The notes under the pieces: model-generated
What the model was told of the DNA's origin: nothing
Databases searched by the model: none
Seen by the model: only the letters and a program-made list of their open reading frames with translations
Position numbers and translations under genes: made by a program
In this document: in pieces, positions 44,040-52,506 of the stretch
How positions within the stretch are numbered: the first letter of the stretch is position 1
How the letters are laid out: each line of letters starts with the position of its first letter
NCBI RefSeq assembly: GCF_002214385.1
Contig: NZ_CP014855.1
Location: 496,001 to 560,000 of the forward strand
Source: Thermococcus gorgonarius
GTDB taxonomy: Archaea; Methanobacteriota_B; Thermococci; Thermococcales; Thermococcaceae
Length of the DNA stretch: 64,000 nucleotides
Direction of reading: 5' to 3'

Positions 44040-44943
44040 TCATGTCATCCCCAGATAGCCCTCAAAGACCTCCACGTATTTAAACCCATCATCGGGGAAG
44101 ATGAGGACGTAGGTGCCCTCGCCGAACTCCTCCGAGACCCTCTCGTAGGCCTTCGCTACAGCGCCGGAGCTGAGGCCTATCAGCAGACCGTCCCTTCTGG
44201 CTATGTCTATGGATCCTTCTATGGCCTCGCTCCTCGTTACCTCAACGACGCGGTCTATCTTTACCAGGGAATACCACTTCTGGCCGGTTTCGAGGCGCTT
44301 TATTCCCGGAATCTTCTCCCCCCTGGCTGGCACGACGCCGACGATACGGGTGTCGTAGCGCTCCTTCAAGTATTTGGCTATACCCGCTATGTGGCCCGAA
44401 GTTCCAATTCCAGCTATTAGCACGTCGGGTTTCTTCCCGATGCTTCGCAGCTGCTCCTCGATCTCCCTGGCCGTAACGCGGTAGTGGACATCAAAGTTGT
44501 CGTCGTTCTCGAACTGGTTTAGGTTGGCCGCTCTTGCCTTCCTTGCTTCTTTCTTAACGAATTCGACCATCTCAGTGTCAATGGTCTCAAATTCTGTAAC
44601 AACAACCTTCGCTCCAAGAACCCTCAGGAGAACCCGCGTGGCCTTTGGAGTCGGCTTCGGGAGATAAGCCCGGAACTTTATGCCAAAAACATTGCTCAAA
44701 GCGGCAAGGGAGATGCTGGTGTTGCCGGAACTGGCCTCAAAAAGATTCCTCGCGCCGTTGATGTCCCCGCGCTCTATCGCGCGAAGAAGCATGTTAAAAG
44801 CGGTTCTGTCCTTTATGCTCCTGCTGAAGGGGTTAAAGAACTCCAGCTTGGCAAAAGACATCCCCCCTATCAAAGGAAAGCCGCACAAGGGGGGTGGGCT
44901 TGTACTTCTCGTATAGCTCGATGGTGCTGTTAAACACGTTCAT
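44040..44943 (-). pseudogene. Cysteine synthase-like PLP enzyme with one frameshift near the N-terminus
   Basis: A 300-aa fold-type II PLP enzyme of the cysteine synthase family once one base is removed. The PLP lysine is in SRSIKDRTAFNM; EASSGNTSISLAA binds the substrate and GIGTSGHIAGIAKYL the PLP phosphate. The start at 44943 (MNVFNSTIELYEKYKPTPLV) follows GGTGATGGC. The TTT run at 44879-44877 has one T too many: read as TT it gives TPLVRLPLIGGMSFAKLEFF, as found it breaks the frame. Without correction, only the part from 44888 is open. It may make cysteine or act on a related beta-replacement substrate. It could be a recent pseudogene or a sequencing error. Confidence 0.8.
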
Positions 44944-45028
44944 TTGCCATCACCGGAAAGAACTCCTGAGAACCCTTTAAAAGTTTTCCTAAAACGAACA
45001 GTTGTGCACAGAAATGGGTAAACATTGG

Positions 45029-45116
45029 TGGTGCGGGGGCGGGGATTTGAACCCCGGAACCCCTGCGGGACGGGACCCTAAATCCCGCGCCTTTGGCCAG
45101 GCTCGGCTACCCCCGC
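45029..45116 (-). tRNA. tRNA-Leu (anticodon UAG)
   Basis: An 88-nt tRNA with encoded CCA (85 without). Acceptor stem GCGGGGG/CCCCCGC, D arm GCCGAGCCTGGCCAAAGGC, anticodon stem CGGGA/TCCCG around loop TTTAGGG (anticodon TAG). A 14-nt variable region forms the class II long arm, and the T arm is CGGGG-TTCAAAT-CCCCG. It reads CUA and other CUN codons. A TATA-like CTTTTTAACG lies about 25-35 nt upstream on the minus strand. No intron. Confidence 0.97.
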
Positions 45117-45158
45117 GCCGGTTTAACTCATGAAGGTGACGTTAAAAAGTTTTTGGGT

Positions 45159-45809
45159 TCAGATGAAGCCCGTCTTTTTAAGCCCCCTCGCATTGAGTTC
45201 CTCATCTATTATTCCCCGGACGGTACTCTCTAATGTCTCACTTACCAAGCTCTCCAGCAGTTTCCTGATGCTGTCTATGTCCTCTCTCATACCCTCAAGA
45301 ACCCTTATGTACTCCCTGGCCATCTCGAGCTCGCCCTCCTGCTTGAGAAGCTGTTCCTTGAGGTGCTCAAAGTCCTCCTTCATCACTTCACAGCGCCTCA
45401 GCTCCCGCTGGGCATCGTCAAGCTGTCTCCTGAGTGAGCTGACTTCTTCCTTGAGTGAGTTAACCACCGCTTCCTTTTCCCTCAGCTGGGCCAGAACTTC
45501 TTCGTACTCGCCCCTGAGCTGGGCAAGGCTTTCTATCTCCCTCAGTGGTGGAACTTTCCCGTCTCCTATTATTATAACGTCCGGACCAACGTTGACGATA
45601 TCGCTCGGCTCTATCCTCAGCTTAGTCTCGTTGGTAAACATGCCCTGGCCCTTTCCTAGGTTTTCCACTACCTTCATCTTCAGGATAAAGAAGAACTTGT
45701 CCCCCTCGACCTCTACGTTTATATCGGTTACATAACCGAGTATCTTTCCAGTGGTAAGGGAAACAACGAACTTGTTGATTAGCTGGTTCGCCCTGTCACT
45801 CACAACCAT
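45159..45809 (-). CDS. PRC-barrel domain protein with long coiled coil
   Basis: A 216-aa protein. An N-terminal PRC-barrel (about residues 1-85, with TTGKILGYVTDINVEVEGD and VGPDVIIIGD) is followed by an uninterrupted heptad-rich coiled coil (about 90-185) and a C-terminal helical tail ending NARGLKKTGFI. The same order (PRC-barrel, then coiled coil) is found in crenarchaeal CdvA, and single PRC-barrel proteins act with SepF in euryarchaeal division, so a cell division or scaffold role is possible (inference). The start at 45809 has GGTGGG upstream. It precedes the tRNA-Leu gene on the same strand. Confidence 0.75.
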   Translation of the reverse strand: MVVSDRANQLINKFVVSLTTGKILGYVTDINVEVEGDKFFFILKMKVVENLGKGQGMFTNETKLRIEPSDIVNVGPDVIIIGDGKVPPLREIESLAQLRGEYEEVLAQLREKEAVVNSLKEEVSSLRRQLDDAQRELRRCEVMKEDFEHLKEQLLKQEGELEMAREYIRVLEGMREDIDSIRKLLESLVSETLESTVRGIIDEELNARGLKKTGFI

Positions 45810-45905
45810 AAACCCACCCCACACCATTTTATCCCGAAGGAATACTTAACCTTTCCGGCCGTTTAGCTTATAACCTCTCTCTCGGATTTACGGTGGGGAT
45901 GAGAG

Positions 45906-46478
45906 ATGATAATATTTGTGGGGCGCTCTAACGTGGGAAAGAGCACGCTGATATACCAACTAACCGGAAAAAAGGTTCGCAGGGGTAAACGCCCTGGCGT
46001 GACGAGAAAGCCAGTCGAAGTGGAATGGAGGGGCAGAAAAGTCGTGGATATGCCCGGCTTTGGGTTCATGAGTGGCCTGCCAGAAGAGGTTCAGGAGCGG
46101 GTTAAGGACGAGATCGTGAGGTTCATAGAGGAAAACGCCAAGAAAATCGAGCTTGCCGTTCTGGTTGTGGACGGAAAATCTGCCTCCGAGATAATAGAGA
46201 GGTGGGAGAAGAGGGGGGAGATACCCATAGACGTGGAGTTTTATTCATTTCTTCAGGAACTTGGAATTCCGACGATAGTGGCGGTCAACAAGGTGGATAA
46301 GATCAAAAACCTGGAGCGAACTCTTGGATTTCTGGCCGAGAAGATGGGCATTAAGCCGGAAGAGAGAGAAGAGGTGATGATTCCAATATCCGCCAAATTC
46401 GGCACGAACATCGATCGTCTCAGAACGGAGATCATAAAGAGAGTTGAAGGGTCTCAGAGAACCTCAAGAACAACGTGA
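45906..46478 (+). CDS. engB: EngB-family GTPase
   Basis: A 190-aa small GTPase of the YihA/EngB ribosome-assembly family. G1 GRSNVGKST, G3 DMPGFGFM, G4 NKVD and G5 ISAKFGTN are all present, and GVTRKPVEV gives the G2 Thr. It probably acts in large-subunit ribosome biogenesis. The start at 45906 follows GGGGATGAGAG. The 3' end overlaps the convergent HTH regulator by 25 nt. Confidence 0.9.
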   Translation: MIIFVGRSNVGKSTLIYQLTGKKVRRGKRPGVTRKPVEVEWRGRKVVDMPGFGFMSGLPEEVQERVKDEIVRFIEENAKKIELAVLVVDGKSASEIIERWEKRGEIPIDVEFYSFLQELGIPTIVAVNKVDKIKNLERTLGFLAEKMGIKPEEREEVMIPISAKFGTNIDRLRTEIIKRVEGSQRTSRTT

Positions 46479-46915
46479 GTCACGGTTTCTTTAACACCGT
46501 CAATGGAGGCTATCTCCTCCAGTATCTCGTCGAGCTGCCCCTTGTCAGCCTCGATGATGAGGTCTATGTCCCCGGTGACACGGTAGATCCTCTTTATCTT
46601 CATCTTTTTGATTTCCGCGTAAACGTGTTTCCTCTTCGTCGGCTCTATTCTGACGAAGACAAAGACACCACCCCTTTTCTCCCCAAGAAGTTCGAGGGCC
46701 TTTTCCGTTAGGTCTATGAAGCCCCTGCCTGTTCTGATGTAACCAAGCTCCTTGAGGACCTTGAGGTGGTTGCTGAGGGCCTGCCTTGTTATCCCCAGCT
46801 CTTCGGCCAGCTCATCTTGGGTCTTTTCAACAGTGTGAACTTCAATTGGTTTCCCTTCATTGTAAAGTTTCCTCAAAAGCTTCATCTGTTTGGGTGTAAG
46901 GGAGCCTTTCTCCAC
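46454..46915 (-). CDS. HTH transcriptional regulator with AsnC/Lrp-type ligand domain
   Basis: A 153-aa regulator. The N-terminal winged HTH (KTQDELAEELGITRQALSNH, LKELGYIRTGRG) is followed by a C-terminal RAM-like domain (about residues 80-153, with KIKRIYRVTGDIDLIIEAD and the end TVTHVVLEVL). It probably senses a small ligand such as an amino acid. The start is GTG at 46915 with GGAGGTG six bases upstream; another GTG three codons earlier lies inside the ribosome binding site. It is divergent from the Clp1-type kinase gene. Confidence 0.85.
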   Translation of the reverse strand: MEKGSLTPKQMKLLRKLYNEGKPIEVHTVEKTQDELAEELGITRQALSNHLKVLKELGYIRTGRGFIDLTEKALELLGEKRGGVFVFVRIEPTKRKHVYAEIKKMKIKRIYRVTGDIDLIIEADKGQLDEILEEIASIDGVKETVTHVVLEVL

Positions 46916-47041
46916 CGATAACACCTCCGATCATGACCTTTCAACGTTAAAGTCCGGATTTTTTATTTGTAAACTTCACGTTTGATCACTACAGGGAAGA
47001 GTTTTATAAACCTTTCCTGAAAGTTCGCTGGAGGGTGTGGC

Positions 47042-48115
47042 ATGGAGCAAATAAACAAAGCGGGCTACACAACGGAGGTTCCTGAGGACAGACTTTCACT
47101 GATTGCCCTTCTCGATGAGATTGGTTCTGGGAAGATAATTTTTATCGGCGATGTTGACAGCGGAAAGACCACGACCGTTTCCTATGTGGCAAATTCCCTT
47201 TTGTCCATGGGGTATAAAGTGGCCGTAGTGGACAGCGATGTTGGACAGAAGAGCATACTCCCCCCAGGTACGGTAAGCCTCGGTATTCTGGATAGGCCCG
47301 TGGCCCACATAGGTGAAGCTGTTCCTTTAGCTCATTACTTCATCGGGACAACCACTCCTTCCCAGTACATCGGAGAGACCGTCGTTGGGGTTAAAAGGCT
47401 CGCTGATATTGGTTCGAGGATAGCGGACTTCGTTCTGATCGATACAACGGGATTCATTAGTGGCCCTGGACTTGAGCTAAAGCGCATGAAAGTGGAGCTC
47501 TTGAGGCCAGATTTAGTCGTTTTTATAGGGGACAGTGAAGATCTTCGCAGGCTCGAAAGTTCGATTGGTTCACTTGCCAGAGTCTTTCACGCTGAGAAAA
47601 GTAGCCTTGTTAAGCCTCACTCCCATGAGGAGAGAAAACTGATAAGGGCTGCAAAGTGGAGGACATACTTCTCGGGATCCAAAATGGTGGAAGTCGATCT
47701 GAACGAGTTTCTGGTTTCTGGAACAGTCATGTTTACTGGCAGACCCCTACTTCAAGAGGAAATTGAGCTAATCGGAAAGCTCCACGAATGGATAATCTTC
47801 AACGGCTGGAAGAACAGGGAAGGCTACGTCGTCGTGAAGGCCGATCCAGAAAGGCCCAGGCCCTACAACCGGTCGGTTATCAAAGCAATAGACATCGAGA
47901 AGCTGAGCAACTTACTCGTTGGCTTTATCGACGAAGAAGGCCTTTGCCTTGGCCTTGGGATAATCAAATGGCCAAAGCTGAGTAGCGGAAAACTGGAAAT
48001 CCTGACTCCACTGGCTGATGAAGAACTGGCAAGGGCACGTGAAATCCGGTTTGGAAGGATAAGGGTGACTGAAGAAGGGGAGGAACTGGAACTGCTCAGA
48101 AGGGAAGAGCTCTAG
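47042..48115 (+). CDS. Clp1-type polynucleotide 5'-hydroxyl kinase
   Basis: A 357-aa ATP/GTP-dependent polynucleotide kinase of the archaeal Clp1/Grc3 family, which phosphorylates 5'-OH ends of RNA or DNA during tRNA processing or repair. Walker A GDVDSGKTTT, the lid and base-binding DSDVGQKSILPPG, Walker B-like FVLIDTTGF, and a C-terminal beta domain are present. The start at 47042 has GGAGGGTGTGGC upstream. The TATA box GTTTTATAAAC is near 47001-47012. Confidence 0.9.
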   Translation: MEQINKAGYTTEVPEDRLSLIALLDEIGSGKIIFIGDVDSGKTTTVSYVANSLLSMGYKVAVVDSDVGQKSILPPGTVSLGILDRPVAHIGEAVPLAHYFIGTTTPSQYIGETVVGVKRLADIGSRIADFVLIDTTGFISGPGLELKRMKVELLRPDLVVFIGDSEDLRRLESSIGSLARVFHAEKSSLVKPHSHEERKLIRAAKWRTYFSGSKMVEVDLNEFLVSGTVMFTGRPLLQEEIELIGKLHEWIIFNGWKNREGYVVVKADPERPRPYNRSVIKAIDIEKLSNLLVGFIDEEGLCLGLGIIKWPKLSSGKLEILTPLADEELARAREIRFGRIRVTEEGEELELLRREEL

Positions 48116-48161
48116 CAAAGCTTTTTAACCCCCCACTCATGAACTCAGTTAGGTGTCCCTA

Positions 48162-48992
48162 ATGGAGTTGAAGGCTTTCATCGAGATCACGAGGCCGCAC
48201 AACTGCCTGCTGGCAGGTCTTGTTGGCGTTCTCGGTTCAATAGTAGCGATAGGGCACCTTCCAAGCGCCGTTAAAACCGTCCTGATCTTCCTTGTTGTCA
48301 CTTTGGGCTGCGCCGGCGGAAACACGATAAACGACTACTTTGATTACGAGATAGACAAGATAAATCGCCCCGAAAGACCGCTCCCCAGGGGCGCGATGAA
48401 AAGATCAACGGCCCTGTGGTATTCGTTCCTTCTCTTCGCGGTTGGGTTGGCTCTATCGGTTTTCATAAACCTCTACGCTTTCTTATTGGCGCTGGTGGCG
48501 TACGCTGCAATGGTACTCTACGCCTGGAAGCTCAAACCCATGCCACTAATAGGCAACCTTACCGTTGCGGCCTTAACGGGTGCAACCCCGCTTTACGGTG
48601 CGGTTGGTGTTGGAAAAATTGGTCTCGCGGGAACGCTTGCCCTCTGTGCCTTTCTTGTGAACGTGGCCAGGGAAATCGTGAAGGACATTGAAGACGTTGA
48701 GGGTGATCTAGAAAAAGGCGCCAGAACCCTTCCAATACTCATCGGAAAGAGAAAAGCGGCCTATATTGCTTCCTTCTTTGGAGTCCTGACAGTTATCGCG
48801 TCCTTCCTCCCCGTTAAAGCAGGCGTTGGTGTTGGATACTATGCCATGCTCCCTGTGGATGCGATAATCCTTTACGCCAGCTACATAATCCTGAGGGACC
48901 AGAGCAAAGAAACCGCTCACAAGTCCCAGTTACTGCTCAAAGTGAGCATATTCCTGGCCGTTGCGGCCTTTCTCATAGCAGCAATAGTGTGA
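48162..48992 (+). CDS. Digeranylgeranylglyceryl phosphate synthase (UbiA family)
   Basis: A 276-aa membrane prenyltransferase adding the second geranylgeranyl chain to GGGP in archaeal ether-lipid synthesis. About eight hydrophobic helices carry the two Asp-rich motifs NDYFDYEIDKINRPERPLP and REIVKDIEDVEGD. The start at 48162 (MELKAFIEITRPHN) has AGGTG upstream. TATA-like CTTTTTAAC is near 48120. It is followed by a 126-aa unknown gene 10 nt downstream. Confidence 0.93.
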   Translation: MELKAFIEITRPHNCLLAGLVGVLGSIVAIGHLPSAVKTVLIFLVVTLGCAGGNTINDYFDYEIDKINRPERPLPRGAMKRSTALWYSFLLFAVGLALSVFINLYAFLLALVAYAAMVLYAWKLKPMPLIGNLTVAALTGATPLYGAVGVGKIGLAGTLALCAFLVNVAREIVKDIEDVEGDLEKGARTLPILIGKRKAAYIASFFGVLTVIASFLPVKAGVGVGYYAMLPVDAIILYASYIILRDQSKETAHKSQLLLKVSIFLAVAAFLIAAIV

Positions 48993-49002
48993 GGTGAGAG
49001 GG

Positions 49003-49383
49003 ATGGAGTTTAAGGAGGAAATCCTGAAGGCTCTCGAAGGGGACGAACTCTGGACTGTCCTCACTTTTAAAACCCCTCACGGACCCGGGGTGACCCTTCA
49101 GAAGCTTGTGGACATCGTTGAGGAGGCCGGCTGGAAAGTCCTCTTTAAGGCAAACTGGTGGACTGCGGACATACCCTACGGTCTCGCTAGACTCGACCTT
49201 AAAAAAGGAGACAGGGAGAAGATACTCCTAGGTAAGTGGATACTTGGAGATAAATGCCTCCTGATAAAGCTTGAAAACATGCCCCTGGAAAAGGGGCGTG
49301 ACGAGTTCTTCAGAATGGTGGACAGCATAACCTCAACGCTGATCCACGATCCTGTTATAAGGACAATGAGGGAGCAGTACTGA
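49003..49383 (+). CDS. Conserved protein of unknown function
   Basis: A 126-aa soluble protein (MEFKEEILKALEGDELWTVL onward). It is rich in aromatic residues, has one cysteine (DKCLLIKLEN) and a helical C-terminus. No family is recognised. The start at 49003 follows GAGGTGAGAGGG. It lies 10 nt after the DGGGP synthase gene in an apparent operon and converges on the RPA genes. Confidence 0.65.
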   Translation: MEFKEEILKALEGDELWTVLTFKTPHGPGVTLQKLVDIVEEAGWKVLFKANWWTADIPYGLARLDLKKGDREKILLGKWILGDKCLLIKLENMPLEKGRDEFFRMVDSITSTLIHDPVIRTMREQY

Positions 49384-49422
49384 TTCTTCTCCTTTTATCT
49401 TCCAGGGATTAAAGGAAAAAAG

Positions 49423-50229
49423 TCATAAAGGCTCGTAGTAACCCGTTTCGGGCTCGTAGATTTCTCCCTCCGCAAGAAGGCGTGTTATGGCCTCTTCTAT
49501 GAGCTCCTCATCGAACTCCTTGGAGAGCTTTTTAACGATGAACCTGTGGGATAGAGGTTTGGCCTTTTCCCTCAGCAGATCCATGACTGCTTTTTTGGCT
49601 TTTTCAAGTTCTGGATTTTCTTCTGGTTTCTCCTCTTCAATCTCCTCCTCGAAGAGCTCCTCCTCAAGCTCGGCACTTCTCTGCTCGAGCATCAGGGTGT
49701 AGAGCTCGTCTATTGTGAGGAGAAGGTCTTCGCTGACACCTTTGTTCTTTGCTATAACCTTGGCCTTTGCCGTTATGCCGTAGCGGTCGTATATCTCAAA
49801 GGCAGTCTTGGCCTTTACTGCGTGCTCTGCCTTTTCTTTCAGCGTCTCAAAGCGGTGGAGGATCATCATGTTGGGATCTACCTTGGCAACGCCCTCCACA
49901 AGTATCTGCTTGTCGTCGCGCCACTCCGCTACTTTTCCTATGACCTGGACAAGGTCGCCTTTCTTAACGAGCTTGACGAAGCGGGTATCATCGCGGAAGG
50001 CAAGGGCCCATATTGTACCAGTTCCGTCGTCGAGCTGGAACTTTCCATAGGTCTCGTCATCGCTGATGAACGGTTCCCTGACAACTGTGGCAACGACCTT
50101 TACGCGGTAAACCTTCCTTGCATCCTTTGTTATCAGATAGTTGGGTTCAAGGTCCCCGTCGCTTTTGATGTAGTAGCCATCTAGAATGTCGCTGATGTAG
50201 ACCCTGCTCGCTGGGAGGCGCTTTTTCAT
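49423..50229 (-). CDS. rpa32: Replication protein A subunit RPA32
   Basis: A 268-aa subunit of the Thermococcales heterotrimeric single-strand DNA-binding protein. The OB fold spans about residues 30-130 (VATVVREPFISDDETYGKF, LDDGTGTIWALAFRD). An acidic Glu-rich linker (EEELFEEEIEEEKPEENPE) is followed by a C-terminal winged helix (FIVKKLSKEFDEELIEEAI), as in eukaryotic RPA32. The start at 50229 overlaps the RPA14 stop by 4 nt. Gene order RPA41-RPA14-RPA32. Confidence 0.94.
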   Translation of the reverse strand: MKKRLPASRVYISDILDGYYIKSDGDLEPNYLITKDARKVYRVKVVATVVREPFISDDETYGKFQLDDGTGTIWALAFRDDTRFVKLVKKGDLVQVIGKVAEWRDDKQILVEGVAKVDPNMMILHRFETLKEKAEHAVKAKTAFEIYDRYGITAKAKVIAKNKGVSEDLLLTIDELYTLMLEQRSAELEEELFEEEIEEEKPEENPELEKAKKAVMDLLREKAKPLSHRFIVKKLSKEFDEELIEEAITRLLAEGEIYEPETGYYEPL

Positions 50230-50606
50230 AGCTCTTCACCTCCTTCCCAGAAAGCCGTTATCTTCCGAATCTTGGGGAGGTATTCCCTTTCGAGCTCCCT
50301 TATTTCCTCAAGGGCATCCAGATCGGCACCGCTGAAGTCCTGGATGACCTCACCGTAAATGTGGATTCCACTTTCTTCCCTTATCACCCTTCCGATAACT
50401 CTGACGAGCTGTCCCGGCTCTGGAAGAACGTTGTCCTCGCTCTCGATAAGAATAACACCAGTACCGTCGTCGATCCAGAAGGTATAGTCCATCTTGTCGA
50501 TCTTGAAAGCCTTTCCTATGAGAGCGACACGGGTATCTTCTTCGCTTATCTCCGCTATCTTCCTCTCAACAGCAGGTTTTCTCCTTCTAAAGGTTTGTTC
50601 TTCCAT
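50226..50606 (-). CDS. rpa14: Replication protein A subunit RPA14
   Basis: A 126-aa single OB-fold subunit of RPA (DYTFWIDDGTGVILIESED, LVRVIGRVIREESGIHIYG), with a short helical tail for trimer contact. Middle gene of the RPA operon, 5 nt after RPA41 and overlapping RPA32. The start is 50606, with GGGGTGATGTAA upstream overlapping the end of the RPA41 gene. Confidence 0.93.
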   Translation of the reverse strand: MEEQTFRRRKPAVERKIAEISEEDTRVALIGKAFKIDKMDYTFWIDDGTGVILIESEDNVLPEPGQLVRVIGRVIREESGIHIYGEVIQDFSGADLDALEEIRELEREYLPKIRKITAFWEGGEEL

Positions 50607-50611
50607 TTACA

Positions 50612-51694
50612 TCACCCCTGAAGCTCGGAATCTACCTTTTTGAGGGCCTCCTTAAGCTCGCTTTTAATGAGGCCAAGTTCTCTCCTGTAGTCTACTGGAT
50701 CCCAGCCGAAGGCCTTCAGTATTAGACCAAAGAACTTGTCGTCCACCACGTTACCCCTAACGACGATTTCCTGTCCGAGAACTGTGTAAAACTCTTCCTC
50801 AGCGAGTTTTCTGGAGGCTTCCTTGGGGGTTGCCCCTGCCTCGATAAGTTCATTCTGCTTCTGGTATATCTCCTCTGGATCCGCACCCAGAAGGTCGGCG
50901 GCGTCTTCCCCGAAGAGGGTGACTCTGATGTAGCCGGAGCCGTCGTCCAGGCCGAAGTCCACAACCGTGATCTTTACGGGCTCGACTTCGCCGTGCTCAA
51001 TGCAGATCCACTTCTCAGTGGCGGGATCGTAATCAACTTTTCTCCTGCACTGCGGGCAGGCGTTGTACACGGTCACGCGGTAAAGCCTTGCTATTGTTCC
51101 TCTCAGTTCAATGAACTTCTCACCGCCCATTAGATCGGCTATCTTGACGCGTCTGTAGTTATAGCTCCTGACTTCCTCGAGTGGGGGTAGCTCTTCAACG
51201 CGCGGATCATCCTTGGGGTTGAGAATTATCCTGCTCCTGAAATTGACGTGCAGTTCAACGCCGTTTCTGCCTTCTCTGACCGATGGGTCGATGACCTTGA
51301 TGACGTCGCCAGGGTTTATCTCGTTGTAGTACTTCGAAACCTGGGAATCCCAGAGAACGAGTCTGGTTTTACCCGTAGAGTCGTAGATAACCATGCTCGC
51401 CACGAGGCCTTTACTCCCGTCTTTCTTCACGTACTCCCTGGGGGGATACTTCCTGAGAACCCTCGCAACGATGTTCACCCTTTCCATGCCTGGAACAAGA
51501 TCGGCTATGTGAAGGGGCTCTTCCTCACCTTCTATGCTTACACCCAGTTCTTCTGCCAGAAGTAAAGCAGCGGCGTGTTCACCTATGCCTTCCCTTCTCA
51601 TTATTTCCTTGATTCTCTCCTCAATCTCGTCGAGGCTCATCCCAGTCTTGGACCGGATGAGGTTCACTATGTCGTCCTTTGTAAGCACCATCAT
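50612..51694 (-). CDS. rpa41: Replication protein A subunit RPA41
   Basis: A 360-aa large RPA subunit. Helical N-terminus (about 1-60), one OB fold near residues 70-170 (VNIVARVLRKYPPREYV), a second DNA-binding region with a zinc site formed by CPQC and CIEHGE, and a helical C-terminus for trimerisation. The start is 51694 (ATG ATG pair) with GGTGAG upstream. TATA box GCTTAAATAC is at about 51731-51740. It leads the RPA operon. It binds ssDNA at forks and stimulates polymerases and recombinase. Confidence 0.94.
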   Translation of the reverse strand: MMVLTKDDIVNLIRSKTGMSLDEIEERIKEIMRREGIGEHAAALLLAEELGVSIEGEEEPLHIADLVPGMERVNIVARVLRKYPPREYVKKDGSKGLVASMVIYDSTGKTRLVLWDSQVSKYYNEINPGDVIKVIDPSVREGRNGVELHVNFRSRIILNPKDDPRVEELPPLEEVRSYNYRRVKIADLMGGEKFIELRGTIARLYRVTVYNACPQCRRKVDYDPATEKWICIEHGEVEPVKITVVDFGLDDGSGYIRVTLFGEDAADLLGADPEEIYQKQNELIEAGATPKEASRKLAEEEFYTVLGQEIVVRGNVVDDKFFGLILKAFGWDPVDYRRELGLIKSELKEALKKVDSELQG

Positions 51695-51818
51695 AGAACT
51701 CACCTAAATGGTAATCGTTGCCCGAGGTATTTAAGCTTTTCTAAGCCTTTATCAGCCCTTCAAGGGATTAAACTTCTTACTTTCGCAGAAAATGGATAAC
51801 TGAAGGTTCTAAAAAACT

Positions 51819-52433
51819 TCAAGAAGACTCTTCAACCCCTTCATTTTTTTCAGCTTCGGCCTCAGTTTCGGTCTCGGCAGAACTCTCGCCTTCGAGTTTG
51901 GCTATGATGTCCGTGTACTCGGCGTGGACTACCTTCTTGAAGGCTTCTTTGATTATCATCGGATCGTTCTCCGGGAAGCCATACAGTTCGGCGAACTTCT
52001 GGGTCGTGCCAAGGAGTTTTGTCCTCTCGTAGGGTTCAGCGTAAATAAGCCCCATCTCCACGAGCTTTTTGATGTGCTCGTAGGCCTGACTTCCGCGGAG
52101 CTTTATGATCTTGCTCTGTTCTATGGGCTGAAGGTAGGCGATAAGGGCCAGAGTCTTCAGCTCGCCCGTCCTCAGGTCGGGCCTCGGCATGAGGTGAATA
52201 ACCTTCTGGCTGTACTCCTGCTTGACCTGCATGACGAACTTGTCCCCCAGAACCCTGACCACCTCTATGGCACTCTTTCTCTCCGCGTATTCAGCCGCTA
52301 TGAGCTCTATGAGCTTTTCAAGGTAATCTAGGGATTTTATTCCCAGGGCCTTTGAGAGCTCCTTCAGACTCAGAGGCCTTCCAGAAACGAAGAGGGCCGC
52401 CTCAACCAAAGCCTTGTCCTCAAGCAGTCCCAT
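51819..52433 (-). CDS. scpB: Condensin accessory protein ScpB
   Basis: A 204-aa kleisin-binding subunit of the SMC complex. Two winged-helix domains are visible (LVEAALFVSGRPLSLKELSK; RTGELKTLALIAYLQPIEQS and KLRGSQAYEHIKKLVEMG). The C-terminal tail is a Glu/Ser/Thr-rich disordered stretch. The start at 52433 follows GGTGAAAATC; a GTG three codons upstream is the alternative. TATA-like ACTTTATT lies at about 52468-52475. No scpA or smc is adjacent. It probably works with them in chromosome segregation. Confidence 0.9.
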   Translation of the reverse strand: MGLLEDKALVEAALFVSGRPLSLKELSKALGIKSLDYLEKLIELIAAEYAERKSAIEVVRVLGDKFVMQVKQEYSQKVIHLMPRPDLRTGELKTLALIAYLQPIEQSKIIKLRGSQAYEHIKKLVEMGLIYAEPYERTKLLGTTQKFAELYGFPENDPMIIKEAFKKVVHAEYTDIIAKLEGESSAETETEAEAEKNEGVEESS

Positions 52434-52506
52434 GATTTTCACCCAGAAAAAATGGGAGGTTCGGCAAATAAAGTTTGCTGGAGTAGAGGGGAAAAGTAAA
52501 AAGGTT

